Positions 24,145 through 31,642 of a stretch of 64,000 nucleotides of DNA are shown here, piece after piece (the first letter of the stretch is position 1; every line of letters starts with the position of its first letter). Below the pieces are notes generated by a model, which ran no database searches, was not told the origin of the DNA, and saw only the letters and a program-made list of their open reading frames with translations. A program made the position numbers and the translations under genes. Source of the stretch: Clostridia bacterium (GTDB taxonomy: Bacteria > Bacillota > Clostridia > Christensenellales > Borkfalkiaceae); NCBI GenBank assembly GCA_029066845.1, contig JAIEFR010000017.1, positions 120,805-184,804 of the forward strand, given 5' to 3'.

Positions 24145-25566
24145 TTACACCTTTTTTTCGGTGACCGATAGCAGCGCAACGAGCACGGCATAAACAATAG
24201 TCGGTAAAAAATAGAAAATATGGTTGTCCAAAAGGCATACCAGCAACAGTGCGGCAAGCGTCATTGCGATAAATACCCTTTCGTGAGTAATATTATTTAT
24301 AAACGAAATGACAGTCTGCGTTCTGTGTATGACGTATGTAATCAGCCCGACAAGCCCGCACGCGCTGACGATTTGCAAGACCGTGTTGTGACACATACGC
24401 GGTATGGAATAGGAAAGATTACCGCTGAAATATCCCACGTCGCCGTACTCCGCCGCGGGGTTGTAAAAGCCCACACCGAACACCGGTTTTGTGAGGAAAT
24501 TCCTGAGCCCGTCCCTCCATATGGCTATTCTGCCGCTGCCCGTTTCCAGCGCGTCCCAGAACGACGAAAAGAAATATGAAACGTCCTTATGCTTGACACC
24601 AAGAATTATTGCGGCAATAACGAGTATGCCCGCCATAACCGATGCGTTTATAATTCTCTTCCTGCCTTTGTCCCATATCAGCAGCCAAACGGCGCACGCC
24701 GCGAATATGACCGAGCCCATAAGCATTGCCTGACGGGAGAAACACAGATAGCACGCAAGCAGATTTAAAAGCGCGCCCACCAAATAAGCGGTGCCGTACT
24801 TGTCCTTGCCCGCAAGATAGAACCAGGCGGGAAGGGTCAGCGTCAAAATCATTCCCATCTGATTATACGTGCCCCAGCCGAAAAAGAGCAAGCTTCTCAC
24901 CACCTTGCCGTTCACAATCAGCCCGTCGTAGGTGCAGTATGCAATCAGCAATTCGAATGCAACCGTCGCAAACAGTGCGACCAGATAGAAAGCAATTCTT
25001 ATAAAGGTTTTTTCGTCAATCTGTATATTGCCGCAAACGAAAGTAAAAATACCCAGAAGTGTTGCGGAAAGCGCCAGACCGTACATTAAATTGAGCGGCG
25101 TATAGCGCGTTGAGAACAGTCCGCTGAGTGCAAATGCAACGCACAGCGCAACCATACCGAAAAACATAGGGGTAAGCTTGAAACGGCGGCTGACGATGCC
25201 CGTGACCAGGCGGAATATAACCGAGCCGGCAAAGAACGCCACCGCGACTATTTCCTGTCCCAGTATGGCGGGGCGCACAAAATAATCCGAAGCCGCACCC
25301 ATATAAGCGGGGCTGTGTTTGAGCGATACTAAAATATTAAGAAAAAGGAATATGCAGATTACTGGCGTAACGTCCTTGCAGCAGACCATTATCGCAGTGC
25401 CGCATATGCACATATACCAAATCGTGACTATGTCCCAGCCAAGGTAATAGCAGGCAAGGGAAACGCAAGCCGTTACCAGAGGAAAAAAGTATGAAGAAAG
25501 AGCGCGCCTTAAAATATGCGTGACTTTACTTTTTTCGACGTATTCGCCGATAGCTTTAAGCCCCAT
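24145..25566 (-). CDS. O-antigen ligase/polymerase-like membrane protein
   Basis: 473-residue membrane protein with about eleven helices and the large loop typical of the Wzy/WaaL (O-antigen ligase) superfamily; the region containing GSGRIAIWRDGLRNFLTKPVFGVGF is the usual signature, with RxxxW-type and G-G-F residues. It probably polymerises or ligates a surface polysaccharide. The ATG at 25566 is chosen because GAGAGGAC lies 6 nt upstream; the longer frame begins inside the leader. It is followed by the Wzz-like gene in the same operon. Confidence 0.8.
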   Translation of the reverse strand: MGLKAIGEYVEKSKVTHILRRALSSYFFPLVTACVSLACYYLGWDIVTIWYMCICGTAIMVCCKDVTPVICIFLFLNILVSLKHSPAYMGAASDYFVRPAILGQEIVAVAFFAGSVIFRLVTGIVSRRFKLTPMFFGMVALCVAFALSGLFSTRYTPLNLMYGLALSATLLGIFTFVCGNIQIDEKTFIRIAFYLVALFATVAFELLIAYCTYDGLIVNGKVVRSLLFFGWGTYNQMGMILTLTLPAWFYLAGKDKYGTAYLVGALLNLLACYLCFSRQAMLMGSVIFAACAVWLLIWDKGRKRIINASVMAGILVIAAIILGVKHKDVSYFFSSFWDALETGSGRIAIWRDGLRNFLTKPVFGVGFYNPAAEYGDVGYFSGNLSYSIPRMCHNTVLQIVSACGLVGLITYVIHRTQTVISFINNITHERVFIAMTLAALLLVCLLDNHIFYFLPTIVYAVLVALLSVTEKKV

Positions 25567-25596
25567 ATCAGTCCTCTCACAACGATACTGCAAGTT

Positions 25597-25626
25597 ATTA
25601 TACTACCCATTCGTCCGATAAGTCAA
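25597..25626 (-). promoter_or_regulatory. Polysaccharide operon promoter
   Basis: Minus strand TTGACT, 18-nt spacer, TATAAT, about 30 nt upstream of the ligase-like ATG. Confidence 0.65.
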
Positions 25627-25649
25627 GTGAATTGACGTGCGCCGACAAA

Positions 25650-25913
25650 TCACGGCACTATGCGCAGAATTTCGCGCGTGCGGTTGACGGGAAACGGAGC
25701 GGTCTGCGCGGTCACGTTTTCCACCCTGAGCACGGTGGCGAAAGCCGTTTTTGTGCCGCACTCCACTTCTACCCTGTCGCCGACCTTTATCAAAACGAAC
25801 GGGGATATATACCACCGCTTGACGCCTTTGTCCAAGCCGTCCTCTATCTGCACGAAAACGTATATAAGATTTTCGTATTCGCGTATCACGCCGCCGCCCA
25901 TAGAATGTATCAT
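25650..25913 (-). CDS. Small hypothetical protein (87 aa)
   Basis: Not recognised. From the ATG at 25913 it gives 87 residues with a beta-rich look: YENLIYVFVQ, then VGDRVEVECG and a C-terminal TREILRIV. The GDRVEVECG segment resembles small barrel domains such as the PriA N-terminus, but this is weak. No Shine-Dalgarno is seen; a TATTAT box ends 6 nt before the ATG, suggesting a leaderless mRNA. The frame could start nine codons earlier, but that start would lie in the promoter spacer. It sits alone between the polysaccharide operon and tRNA-Leu. Confidence 0.55.
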   Translation of the reverse strand: MIHSMGGGVIREYENLIYVFVQIEDGLDKGVKRWYISPFVLIKVGDRVEVECGTKTAFATVLRVENVTAQTAPFPVNRTREILRIVP

Positions 25914-25919
25914 ATAGTT

Positions 25920-25948
25920 ATAATACCACCGCGCGCGCATTTTTGAAA
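25920..25948 (-). promoter_or_regulatory. Promoter of the 87-aa gene, leaderless type
   Basis: Minus strand TTTCAA, 17-nt spacer, TATTAT, then 6 nt to ATG. The -35 match is poor. Confidence 0.4.
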
Positions 25949-25958
25949 GTGATTTACA

Positions 25959-25987
25959 TTGACTTTTTTCCGCTTATATTTTAAAAT
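25959..25987 (+). promoter_or_regulatory. tRNA-Leu promoter
   Basis: TTGACT, 17-nt spacer, TAAAAT, 25 bases before the tRNA 5' end. Confidence 0.75.
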
Positions 25988-26012
25988 AATTGAGCGGCGT
26001 TTGCCGCGACGA

Positions 26013-26095
26013 GCGGATATGGCGGAACTGGCAGACGCGCAGGACTTAGAATCCTGTGGGCAACCGTGCAGGTTCAAATCCTGTTATCCGCACCA
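26013..26095 (+). tRNA. tRNA-Leu (TAG anticodon)
   Basis: Type II tRNA with a perfect 7-bp acceptor stem (GCGGATA/TATCCGC), anticodon stem CAGGA/TCCTG around loop CTTAGAA (anticodon TAG, reads CUA), a long variable arm, T-arm with TTCAAAT and encoded CCA. It carries its own promoter and terminator and marks the left edge of the AT-rich island. Confidence 0.95.
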
Positions 26096-26096
26096 A

Positions 26097-26137
26097 AACA
26101 AAACGGGCGACAGCTTCCGCTGCCGCCTGGTTTTGTT
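26097..26137 (+). terminator. Terminator after tRNA-Leu
   Basis: Imperfect hairpin AACAAAAC-GGCG-CAGC / GCTG-CGCC-GTTTTGTT with a 4-nt loop, directly after the tRNA. Confidence 0.6.
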
Positions 26138-26169
26138 AGTGAACTATATTTTAAATATTCATTGTAATT

Positions 26170-26685
26170 TTAGTTATCAAATATATTCCCGGCATAATCG
26201 AATAAACCGTGCCAATTACACATAGTTGACCCACTATGTATCATATCGTTTTCAAATAATAATAAAAACATACCCGCCATACTGGAAATTGCGTTTTTTA
26301 ATGTGGCTTTATGGAAATTGATTTCCCCTGTATGTTTAATAAGATTATAATCTTCCCACCACGATATTTTTGTTTCTTCACTTTTAAAGTTTTCCCACGG
26401 CTGACATTTGAACCCCCTACAATAAACACAAGTATCTGTATTATATTTATTTTCAAGCAGATACTTTTTAAAGTCTGTTATATTGAGATTTTTTTTATTA
26501 ATGTCTGCTTCTCTACATAATTCGGAACAGAAACCATTTATAAGATTACAACAATCAAAAATTATACTTGCAAATTCTATGGAATATGTATTTATATTTT
26601 CTTTTTCAAAAGCTACAAACTTTTCTGTAGTTGCCAATCTATCTTCAAGCATTTTGAAGTACTTAACGTAATAATCAAAATTCAT
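26170..26685 (-). CDS. HEPN-like small protein partnered with the AIPR gene
   Basis: 171-residue, AT-rich gene whose ATG overlaps the AIPR stop (ATGA), so the pair is co-translated. The predicted protein is helical; the segment WWEDYNLIKHTGE followed by a helix (ATLKNAISSMAGMFLLL) resembles the YN.IKH helix pattern of HEPN-type proteins found in toxin and phage-defence loci. It also has a CVYCRGFKC cluster near residue 100. The HEPN call rests on pattern alone. Possible roles are RNase effector, or nucleic-acid or partner binding for the AIPR protein. Confidence 0.5.
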   Translation of the reverse strand: MNFDYYVKYFKMLEDRLATTEKFVAFEKENINTYSIEFASIIFDCCNLINGFCSELCREADINKKNLNITDFKKYLLENKYNTDTCVYCRGFKCQPWENFKSEETKISWWEDYNLIKHTGEINFHKATLKNAISSMAGMFLLLFENDMIHSGSTMCNWHGLFDYAGNIFDN

Positions 26686-28523
26686 AATACTATTAATTTA
26701 AAAATTTCTGTAATTTTACTAGATATACTGTCCCAATCAAACTTTAAAATAGCATAATAATTTTTATCTATTTTCAAAAAATTCGACTCATTTAAAGTAC
26801 TATCCAATTCTTTCTTAGTGCTATAATATCTTCTACCCGATAAAATAATAACTTCAAAAAGCTTATATAACACTTCGTCATATTTATCTTTATTATCGAA
26901 AAGCTTTTTGGGAAAGAGCATATTAAACCCATCTATATCTTTAAAAATATCATAGTAATAATCATCATAAGCTTTGTCTTTATTTATATGGTCAAATATA
27001 ATCTTTAAATCTGACAATTTTATATTTTTGCTATAATATCTAGCGGCAAAAGTCACAAAAGATATACATATAGTGCGCGCATTATGCGCGAAAGGAATAA
27101 CTTCGCTCGCAAATGGGGATTCTTCGTGCTCTTTATCAAAGCGTTGTATAAAGGATTTTCTGTAATATGTATCTATATAAAGTAGCTCTTTTATCAACGA
27201 ACAAATTTGCGCCTGATCCTCATTAAAAACAGGCGTATAATATTTCTCTAAGTAGAGTGAAGAAGGTTTAGATCTACTTGACCCAGGTAATTGAAATATT
27301 CCAGCCAAACACAATTTGCCCACTTCTACCAAATCCGTATTTTTATAATCTTCTTTATAGTCCTTTGGAATTACTTCTCCACGTTTTGTCTGATAGAATA
27401 CTCCCACATTCCTCATAGCATTTCCGAACCTTACTTGCTCGGGTGCATTAGCTTTCAAATCTATTTGTTTAATAGCTTTTTGAGAATTTGTAGCTTTAGC
27501 AATTTCTAAACTAAATAAATTCTTATCATCTTCCGTTTCACCTAATGTCCTAATTATTTTGCAGGGAAGATAAAAATCGTGCTCTTTATTTATTTCTTTG
27601 CTTTTATGTAATAATGAAGTTGTCTGTCCTCCATTAACTATTGAAAAATTTTTCAATTTAACTTCTCTACCGCTGACATCAAAGTCGTCGCAGATAATTG
27701 TCAAGCCATTGTTTTTAAACCAAAATGTTTCTGGGTATTTACTAATTGTTTCATTAATAGATGAATCAATATCTCGCTTTTTAACAAAATATCTTAAATT
27801 GCGTGATAACAAATTGGTACTATGCATTGCAAATAATTCTTTAATTGAAAATGCAGAAACATTAACAATAATAGCATCTTCATTATATTCTAGAAAATTA
27901 TTTGCCTTATCAATTGCTATTTTACCATTTTCAACAGTTGGTCTTCTTGATTCAGATTCCTTTATTTCGTCTACAACATCTTCTGCAAAATAAAGTTGAA
28001 TCTCATAATTTATAGTATCCAATCCGTGCTCTTGTAGTAATTTTTGTATACGATCCTCACGTATTCCACTTTTAGGCGCACTTGTATAAAATACAAAACA
28101 AACTTTTGATTCTTCACCTATTTCTGCATTCAGCGACAAAAATGCTCTTTGAACTTTAGTATTAACCTCTTCATACTCTCCGCGCATCATTGATTTATAA
28201 AATAGAATCATTTTTGCAACTGCATCACGAACCGCATCAAAAGTAATAGATTGGTAATATTTAGATTGACAAATAATCATATTATTCGTTTCCGAATTTG
28301 GATCAGCCAAAAGTGCATCGACACCACCGTCTTTTACTGAATCTACTAAAATATTCTCTATATCACTATCATTAAACGAAAGAGAGGGATTCTTAAAGAA
28401 ATTCGACTTAACACATAAAACAGTAAAAATGTGCTCATCGGATTCTTTCCTCAAGCTCGGGTAATTTTCTTTTAAAGACTTAATTTTAGAACTAATTGTT
28501 TCATAAAGTGCGTTTTTATCCAT
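26682..28523 (-). CDS. AIPR-family (abortive infection phage resistance) protein
   Basis: 613-residue protein of the AIPR family (PF10592 type), associated with abortive infection. The family-typical core NGGQTT is at 297-302, preceded by FWFKNNG. The N-terminal 120 residues look like a PD-(D/E)xK nuclease fold: DGGVD (Asp69) and QSK (Gln86, Lys88), with Glu30 upstream. The ATG at 28523 is chosen because AGAGG lies just upstream and a TTGCAA-17-TATAAT promoter precedes it; the longer frame runs through that promoter. Base composition is far more AT-rich than flanking genes, indicating horizontal transfer. It is coupled to the HEPN-like gene. Nuclease activity is inferred. Confidence 0.82.
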   Translation of the reverse strand: MDKNALYETISSKIKSLKENYPSLRKESDEHIFTVLCVKSNFFKNPSLSFNDSDIENILVDSVKDGGVDALLADPNSETNNMIICQSKYYQSITFDAVRDAVAKMILFYKSMMRGEYEEVNTKVQRAFLSLNAEIGEESKVCFVFYTSAPKSGIREDRIQKLLQEHGLDTINYEIQLYFAEDVVDEIKESESRRPTVENGKIAIDKANNFLEYNEDAIIVNVSAFSIKELFAMHSTNLLSRNLRYFVKKRDIDSSINETISKYPETFWFKNNGLTIICDDFDVSGREVKLKNFSIVNGGQTTSLLHKSKEINKEHDFYLPCKIIRTLGETEDDKNLFSLEIAKATNSQKAIKQIDLKANAPEQVRFGNAMRNVGVFYQTKRGEVIPKDYKEDYKNTDLVEVGKLCLAGIFQLPGSSRSKPSSLYLEKYYTPVFNEDQAQICSLIKELLYIDTYYRKSFIQRFDKEHEESPFASEVIPFAHNARTICISFVTFAARYYSKNIKLSDLKIIFDHINKDKAYDDYYYDIFKDIDGFNMLFPKKLFDNKDKYDEVLYKLFEVIILSGRRYYSTKKELDSTLNESNFLKIDKNYYAILKFDWDSISSKITEIFKLIVL

Positions 28524-28542
28524 AATTATACCTCTTTTACAA

Positions 28543-28571
28543 ATTATACCAATTTTAGACAAAAATTGCAA
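28543..28571 (-). promoter_or_regulatory. AIPR gene promoter
   Basis: Minus strand TTGCAA, 17-nt spacer, TATAAT, with AGAGGT ribosome site before the ATG at 28523. Confidence 0.7.
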
Positions 28572-28630
28572 GAGTAAAATGTAACAAATAATAAAAGATA
28601 AAAAACACAATTATCTCTGTATCAAACCCA

Positions 28631-28642
28631 CCCTACGGGAAT
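28631..28642. repeat. 12-bp copy of tRNA-Glu T-arm sequence at the island edge
   Basis: CCCTACGGGAAT is identical, and in the same orientation, to 28795-28806 inside the minus-strand tRNA-Glu gene. It marks the abrupt change from AT-rich island to GC-rich DNA and could be a remnant of an attachment site; 12 bp is short enough for chance. Confidence 0.4.
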
Positions 28643-28643
28643 A

Positions 28644-28706
28644 CTGCGCGCGCAAGCGTGCTCGTGCGATTGCAAAGCAATCTTCGAACCGAGCGGTTTT
28701 TCGCAG
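28644..28706. repeat. Nested fold-back element 1
   Basis: Three nested inverted repeats share one centre: CTGCG/CGCAG (28644-28648 with 28702-28706), GCTCG/CGAGC (28660-28664 with 28690-28694) and GATTGC-AAA-GCAATC (28668-28682). No coding frame of note. It lies between the AIPR promoter and the tRNA-Glu trailer. Confidence 0.5.
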
Positions 28707-28708
28707 CT

Positions 28709-28800
28709 GTAGGGGTCACCAACGGATTTACATTTTGGTAATAAAATGGTAAAGCGGCTAGCGCATAATGCGCTAGCCGCGTTCCGTTGGTGACCCCTAC
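28709..28800. repeat. Nested fold-back element 2, copying the tRNA-Glu 3' end
   Basis: Perfect 18-bp outer inverted repeat: GTAGGGGTCACCAACGGA at 28709-28726 and its complement at 28783-28800, the latter being the 3' end and CCA of tRNA-Glu plus flank. Between them are two consecutive 27-nt hairpins: 28727-28753 (TTTAC..ATTTT / AAAAT..GTAAA) and 28754-28780 (13-bp perfect). Together they can form a three-way junction. Confidence 0.65.
28754..28780 (-). terminator. Terminator of the tRNA-fMet/Met/Glu operon
   Basis: Perfect 13-bp palindromic hairpin GCGGCTAGCGCAT / ATGCGCTAGCCGC. On the minus strand it follows tRNA-Glu by seven bases and is followed by a T-rich stretch. Confidence 0.65.
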
Positions 28801-28862
28801 GGGAATCGAACCCATGTTACCACCGTGAAAGGGTGATGTCTTAACCGCTTGACCAAGGGGCC
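28788..28862 (-). tRNA. tRNA-Glu (TTC anticodon)
   Basis: 75 nt including encoded CCA. Acceptor GGCCCCT/AGGGGTC with one G-U pair, anticodon loop CTTTCAC (TTC), T-arm ATGGG-TTCGATT-CCCGT. It is last of three tRNA genes read from the promoter at 29125-29153. Confidence 0.95.
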
Positions 28863-28913
28863 TAAAATTAAGTTTTATGTATAAAAATCTGTTTTGCAGA
28901 ATTGTTATTTACG

Positions 28914-28991
28914 TGGTAGCGACGGGTGGATTCGAACCGCCGACCTGCCGGGTATGAACCGGCCGCTATAGACCAACTAAGCTACGTCGCC
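28914..28991 (-). tRNA. tRNA-Met, elongator (CAT anticodon)
   Basis: 78 nt including CCA. Acceptor GGCGACG/CGTCGCT with a terminal G-U, anticodon stem GCCGG/CCGGC around TTCATAC, T-loop TTCGAAT. Two flaws are visible: a T-T mismatch in the D-stem (GCTT/TAGC) and a C-A mismatch in the T-stem (GGCGG/CCACC). An elongator methionine identity fits better than tRNA-Ile2, but the lysidine-type alternative cannot be fully excluded by eye. Confidence 0.9.
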
Positions 28992-29016
28992 ATACAAAAG
29001 CGAAAGCGGAATAATG

Positions 29017-29094
<78 letters not shown>

Positions 29095-29124
29095 ATAAAG
29101 CTACCGCTTTCGCTAAGCTTTATT

Positions 29125-29153
29125 ATTCTATAAGATACCCCTACCTTTGTCAA
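29125..29153 (-). promoter_or_regulatory. tRNA operon promoter
   Basis: Minus strand TTGACA, 17-nt spacer, TAGAAT, about 30 bases before the initiator tRNA. Confidence 0.8.
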
Positions 29154-29192
29154 CCGTTTTTGCGCCCTTTTAAAAAATTAGTGCGAAAAATT

Positions 29193-30893
29193 TTAATTGT
29201 TTGCAGGGTTGCCGACGTACGATTTAACCGAGTTTGCGATATTGAACATATGGTCGCCGATACGCTCCATATTGACAGCAAGCTGCAGGAACACGGCGCC
29301 CGTTTCGGGATTGCACCTGCCCTCGTCCGTACGCCTGATATGCGACTGCTGCATCGTCTTGCACATTGCGTCCGTCGCTTCCTCTTCCTCTTCTATCTTG
29401 GACATATAGCGCAAATCGTGGTCGGCAAACGCAAGCTCCACGTTCTTATAAAGCTCAGTGAGGTGCATATCCATCTGCCTGATTTCCTCCACCGCGTGGT
29501 CTGAAAATTTGGCGTCGGTAACGGTAAGCCTTTCGGCGTACTCGGTGATATTTTCGGCATAGTCGCCAATTCTTTCCATATCCGAAGTCACGTGATAGAA
29601 GGACGAAACCTTCTTTTCGTCCGTTTCGGAAATTTCCTGCGAGGACAGCTTTATGAGGAACTGCGTGATCTGCTTGTTCATTTCGTTAATCTGTCGCTCG
29701 GTTTCGTCGAACTGTTCCTTGCCGTCCATCTTGCCAGAAAGCAGCATATCCAGCGACCTTTTATAATTGGTGAACGCAAGGTTGCCCATACGCAGTATTT
29801 CCCTGCGCGCCTGACCGACGGCGATTGCGGGGGTCTTTAACAGACGTTCGTCGAGGATATCCTGCGCACCCTCCTGCTTGCCCGTCTTCTTTTCGGGAAC
29901 AAGTATGCAGGCGAGCTTGACTATATACTTTATAAATCCTACGAGCAGAAGCGTCGTAGTTATGTTGAAAACCATATGGAAAACTGCGATTTCCCACTGT
30001 GTATTGCCTATCCCGCGGTTTAAGAAGTCCGCGATATAATTACCCGCAAAGGCAACAGGCCAGATAAATACGAAACAACCAGCTACGTTGAACAGAAGGT
30101 GAATCATAGCCGTTCGCTTTGCGTTAGTTGAAGCTCCCATCGAAGATATGAGCGAAGTTAAGCAGGTACCGACGTTTGCGCCCAGAATTATGCACATTGC
30201 CATCTGCAGAGAGATAAGTCCTCCGCCAGACAGGGATATAACCAAAGCGGTCAGCGCCGCCGACGACTGCATTGCCGCGGTCAGAACCGCACCGAGAATA
30301 AACAGTACGGGAATTTCCCAGGTAAGCGAGCTTTTACCGTTGCCGAGCGCTATAAACATTTTTGCAACGGCGTTGCCCACATCACTTGCCATAAGCTCTG
30401 CAACCGCACCGCTCATAACGTGCAAGCCGACGAATATAAGTCCTATACCCTCGAATATATTTCCTACGGTTTTGATTTTATTCTTTTTGCCTACGATGGT
30501 AAGCACGAAGCCTATAAACGCAATCAGAGCAAAGATTGACGCAACCTCTAAGTCCAGACCGCCCGCAGAGGAAAGAGCCATTATAAACGCCGAAATAGTC
30601 GTACCTATATTCGCGCCCATAATTACCGAAGCCGCCTGAGTCAAGGTCATAAAGCCGACGTTTACAAAGCCCACTATCATTACGGTGGTTGCGGCGGAAC
30701 TGTTTACGATAGCCGTTATCGCAGCGCCCGTACCGACGCCGGCAAAGCGGTTTCTCACCGCCTTACCCATAAGCTTTCGCATAGACTTACCCGCGGCAAT
30801 CTCCAAACTCTTACCCATCATATCCATACCTATCATAAAAACGGCTATGCCGCCGAGTATGAAAAACAGGCAATTTATTATAATCAAAGCCAT
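29193..30893 (-). CDS. Na/Pi cotransporter family protein with PhoU-like tail
   Basis: 566-residue protein: residues 1-330 are a polytopic NptA/PNaS-type transporter with the two inverted QSSAA-like signatures (NSSAATTVMIVG near residue 64; MQSSAALTALVISLSGG near 210), and residues 350-560 are a PhoU-like helical domain with ERIGDYAENI and ERIGDHMFNIA motifs. It likely imports phosphate with Na+, the PhoU part tuning activity. GGAGAAG ribosome site; strong promoter at 30943-30972; divergent from trmL. The sodium gradient could come from the Rnf pump (inference). Confidence 0.9.
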   Translation of the reverse strand: MALIIINCLFFILGGIAVFMIGMDMMGKSLEIAAGKSMRKLMGKAVRNRFAGVGTGAAITAIVNSSAATTVMIVGFVNVGFMTLTQAASVIMGANIGTTISAFIMALSSAGGLDLEVASIFALIAFIGFVLTIVGKKNKIKTVGNIFEGIGLIFVGLHVMSGAVAELMASDVGNAVAKMFIALGNGKSSLTWEIPVLFILGAVLTAAMQSSAALTALVISLSGGGLISLQMAMCIILGANVGTCLTSLISSMGASTNAKRTAMIHLLFNVAGCFVFIWPVAFAGNYIADFLNRGIGNTQWEIAVFHMVFNITTTLLLVGFIKYIVKLACILVPEKKTGKQEGAQDILDERLLKTPAIAVGQARREILRMGNLAFTNYKRSLDMLLSGKMDGKEQFDETERQINEMNKQITQFLIKLSSQEISETDEKKVSSFYHVTSDMERIGDYAENITEYAERLTVTDAKFSDHAVEEIRQMDMHLTELYKNVELAFADHDLRYMSKIEEEEEATDAMCKTMQQSHIRRTDEGRCNPETGAVFLQLAVNMERIGDHMFNIANSVKSYVGNPANN

Positions 30894-30942
30894 ATACTTC
30901 TCCGATGAGCCGTGGCAAGATTGCCATATCCGCTCATTTTAA

Positions 30943-30972
30943 ATTGTATCAACTATACGCGTATTTTGTCAA
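30943..30972 (-). promoter_or_regulatory. Na/Pi cotransporter promoter
   Basis: Minus strand TTGACA, 18-nt spacer, TACAAT; divergent from the trmL promoter 15 bases away. Confidence 0.7.
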
Positions 30973-30987
30973 ATGAAATAAAAAAGT

Positions 30988-31016
30988 TTTGCATACGCGC
31001 CGTTTTGTGATAAAAT
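30988..31016 (+). promoter_or_regulatory. trmL promoter
   Basis: TTTGCA, 17-nt spacer, TAAAAT, followed by AGAGG and the ATG at 31037. Confidence 0.6.
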
Positions 31017-31036
31017 ACGGCAAGAGGTTGATTTTT

Positions 31037-31528
31037 ATGTTTAATATCGTTTTGGTCGAGCCGGAAATTCCGCAGAACACTGGCAACATCGTGCGCACCT
31101 GCGCCGCTACGGGCTGCAAGCTCCACCTTGTAAAGCCGCTGGGCTTCGAGGTGAGCGACAAGTATTTAAAGCGCGCGGGGCTGGATTACTGGCAGTACGC
31201 CGACATCACGTACTGGAACAGCTTCGAAGAGCTTGCGAAAGCAAACGCGGACTCCACTTTCTACTTCTACACCACCAAGGGCAGAAAACGCCACTGCGAC
31301 GCGCAGTTCAAGGAGGGCGATTTTCTGGTGTTCGGCAAGGAAACCAAGGGACTGCCAGAGGAGCTTTTGATAAAGCACCCCGACCAATGCCTGCGCATAC
31401 CTATGATAGGCGACCTCCGCTCCTTAAACCTTTCCAACTCGGTTGCGATAGCCGTTTACGAGGCGTTGAGGCAGCTGGATTTTAAAAACTTTAACGTCAA
31501 AGGCGAACTGCACAACCTTAAATGGTAG
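31037..31528 (+). CDS. trmL: tRNA (cytidine/uridine-34-2'-O)-methyltransferase
   Basis: SPOUT methyltransferase that 2'-O-methylates the wobble base of tRNA-Leu isoacceptors. Family motifs: EPEIPQNTGNIVRTCAATG at the start, LVFGKETKGLPEE in the middle, and IPMIGDLRSLNLSNSVAIA at the knot. The ATG at 31037 is chosen since AGAGG lies 8-9 nt upstream and the longer frame begins inside the -35 box; this gives 163 residues, normal for TrmL. The stop is followed by a short GC hairpin and one copy of an 18-bp repeat. Confidence 0.93.
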   Translation: MFNIVLVEPEIPQNTGNIVRTCAATGCKLHLVKPLGFEVSDKYLKRAGLDYWQYADITYWNSFEELAKANADSTFYFYTTKGRKRHCDAQFKEGDFLVFGKETKGLPEELLIKHPDQCLRIPMIGDLRSLNLSNSVAIAVYEALRQLDFKNFNVKGELHNLKW

Positions 31529-31545
31529 CCGCGCGTCGCGGCAGC

Positions 31546-31563
31546 CAAGTCCTTTAATTGCTT
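31546..31563. repeat. 18-bp intergenic repeat, copy 1
   Basis: CAAGTCCTTTAATTGCTT, identical to 55859-55876. Each copy lies within about 20 bases of a stop codon, at the 3' end of a plus-strand gene. Confidence 0.6.
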
Positions 31564-31607
31564 AAACGTCAACCGACTCGGTATCAGCAAAACCAATCGT
31601 TTTACGC

Positions 31608-31636
31608 TTTACTTTTTGAAAACCGTATTATATAAT
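31608..31636 (+). promoter_or_regulatory. rdgB promoter, leaderless type
   Basis: TTTACT, 17-nt spacer, TATAAT, then 6 nt to the ATG at 31643. Confidence 0.6.
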
Positions 31637-31642
31637 ATGTTT

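Noticed and set aside
25959-26225. Plus-strand 88-aa frame over tRNA-Leu
   Set aside because: It runs straight through the tRNA gene and its terminator; the protein text is just the translated tRNA.
26096-28642. Complete integrative element in the AT-rich island
   Set aside because: No integrase, transposase or replication gene is present; only the two defence-like genes, so at most a remnant.
28633-28815. Minus-strand frame over the fold-back and tRNA-Glu
   Set aside because: No ribosome site; made of tRNA and inverted-repeat sequence.
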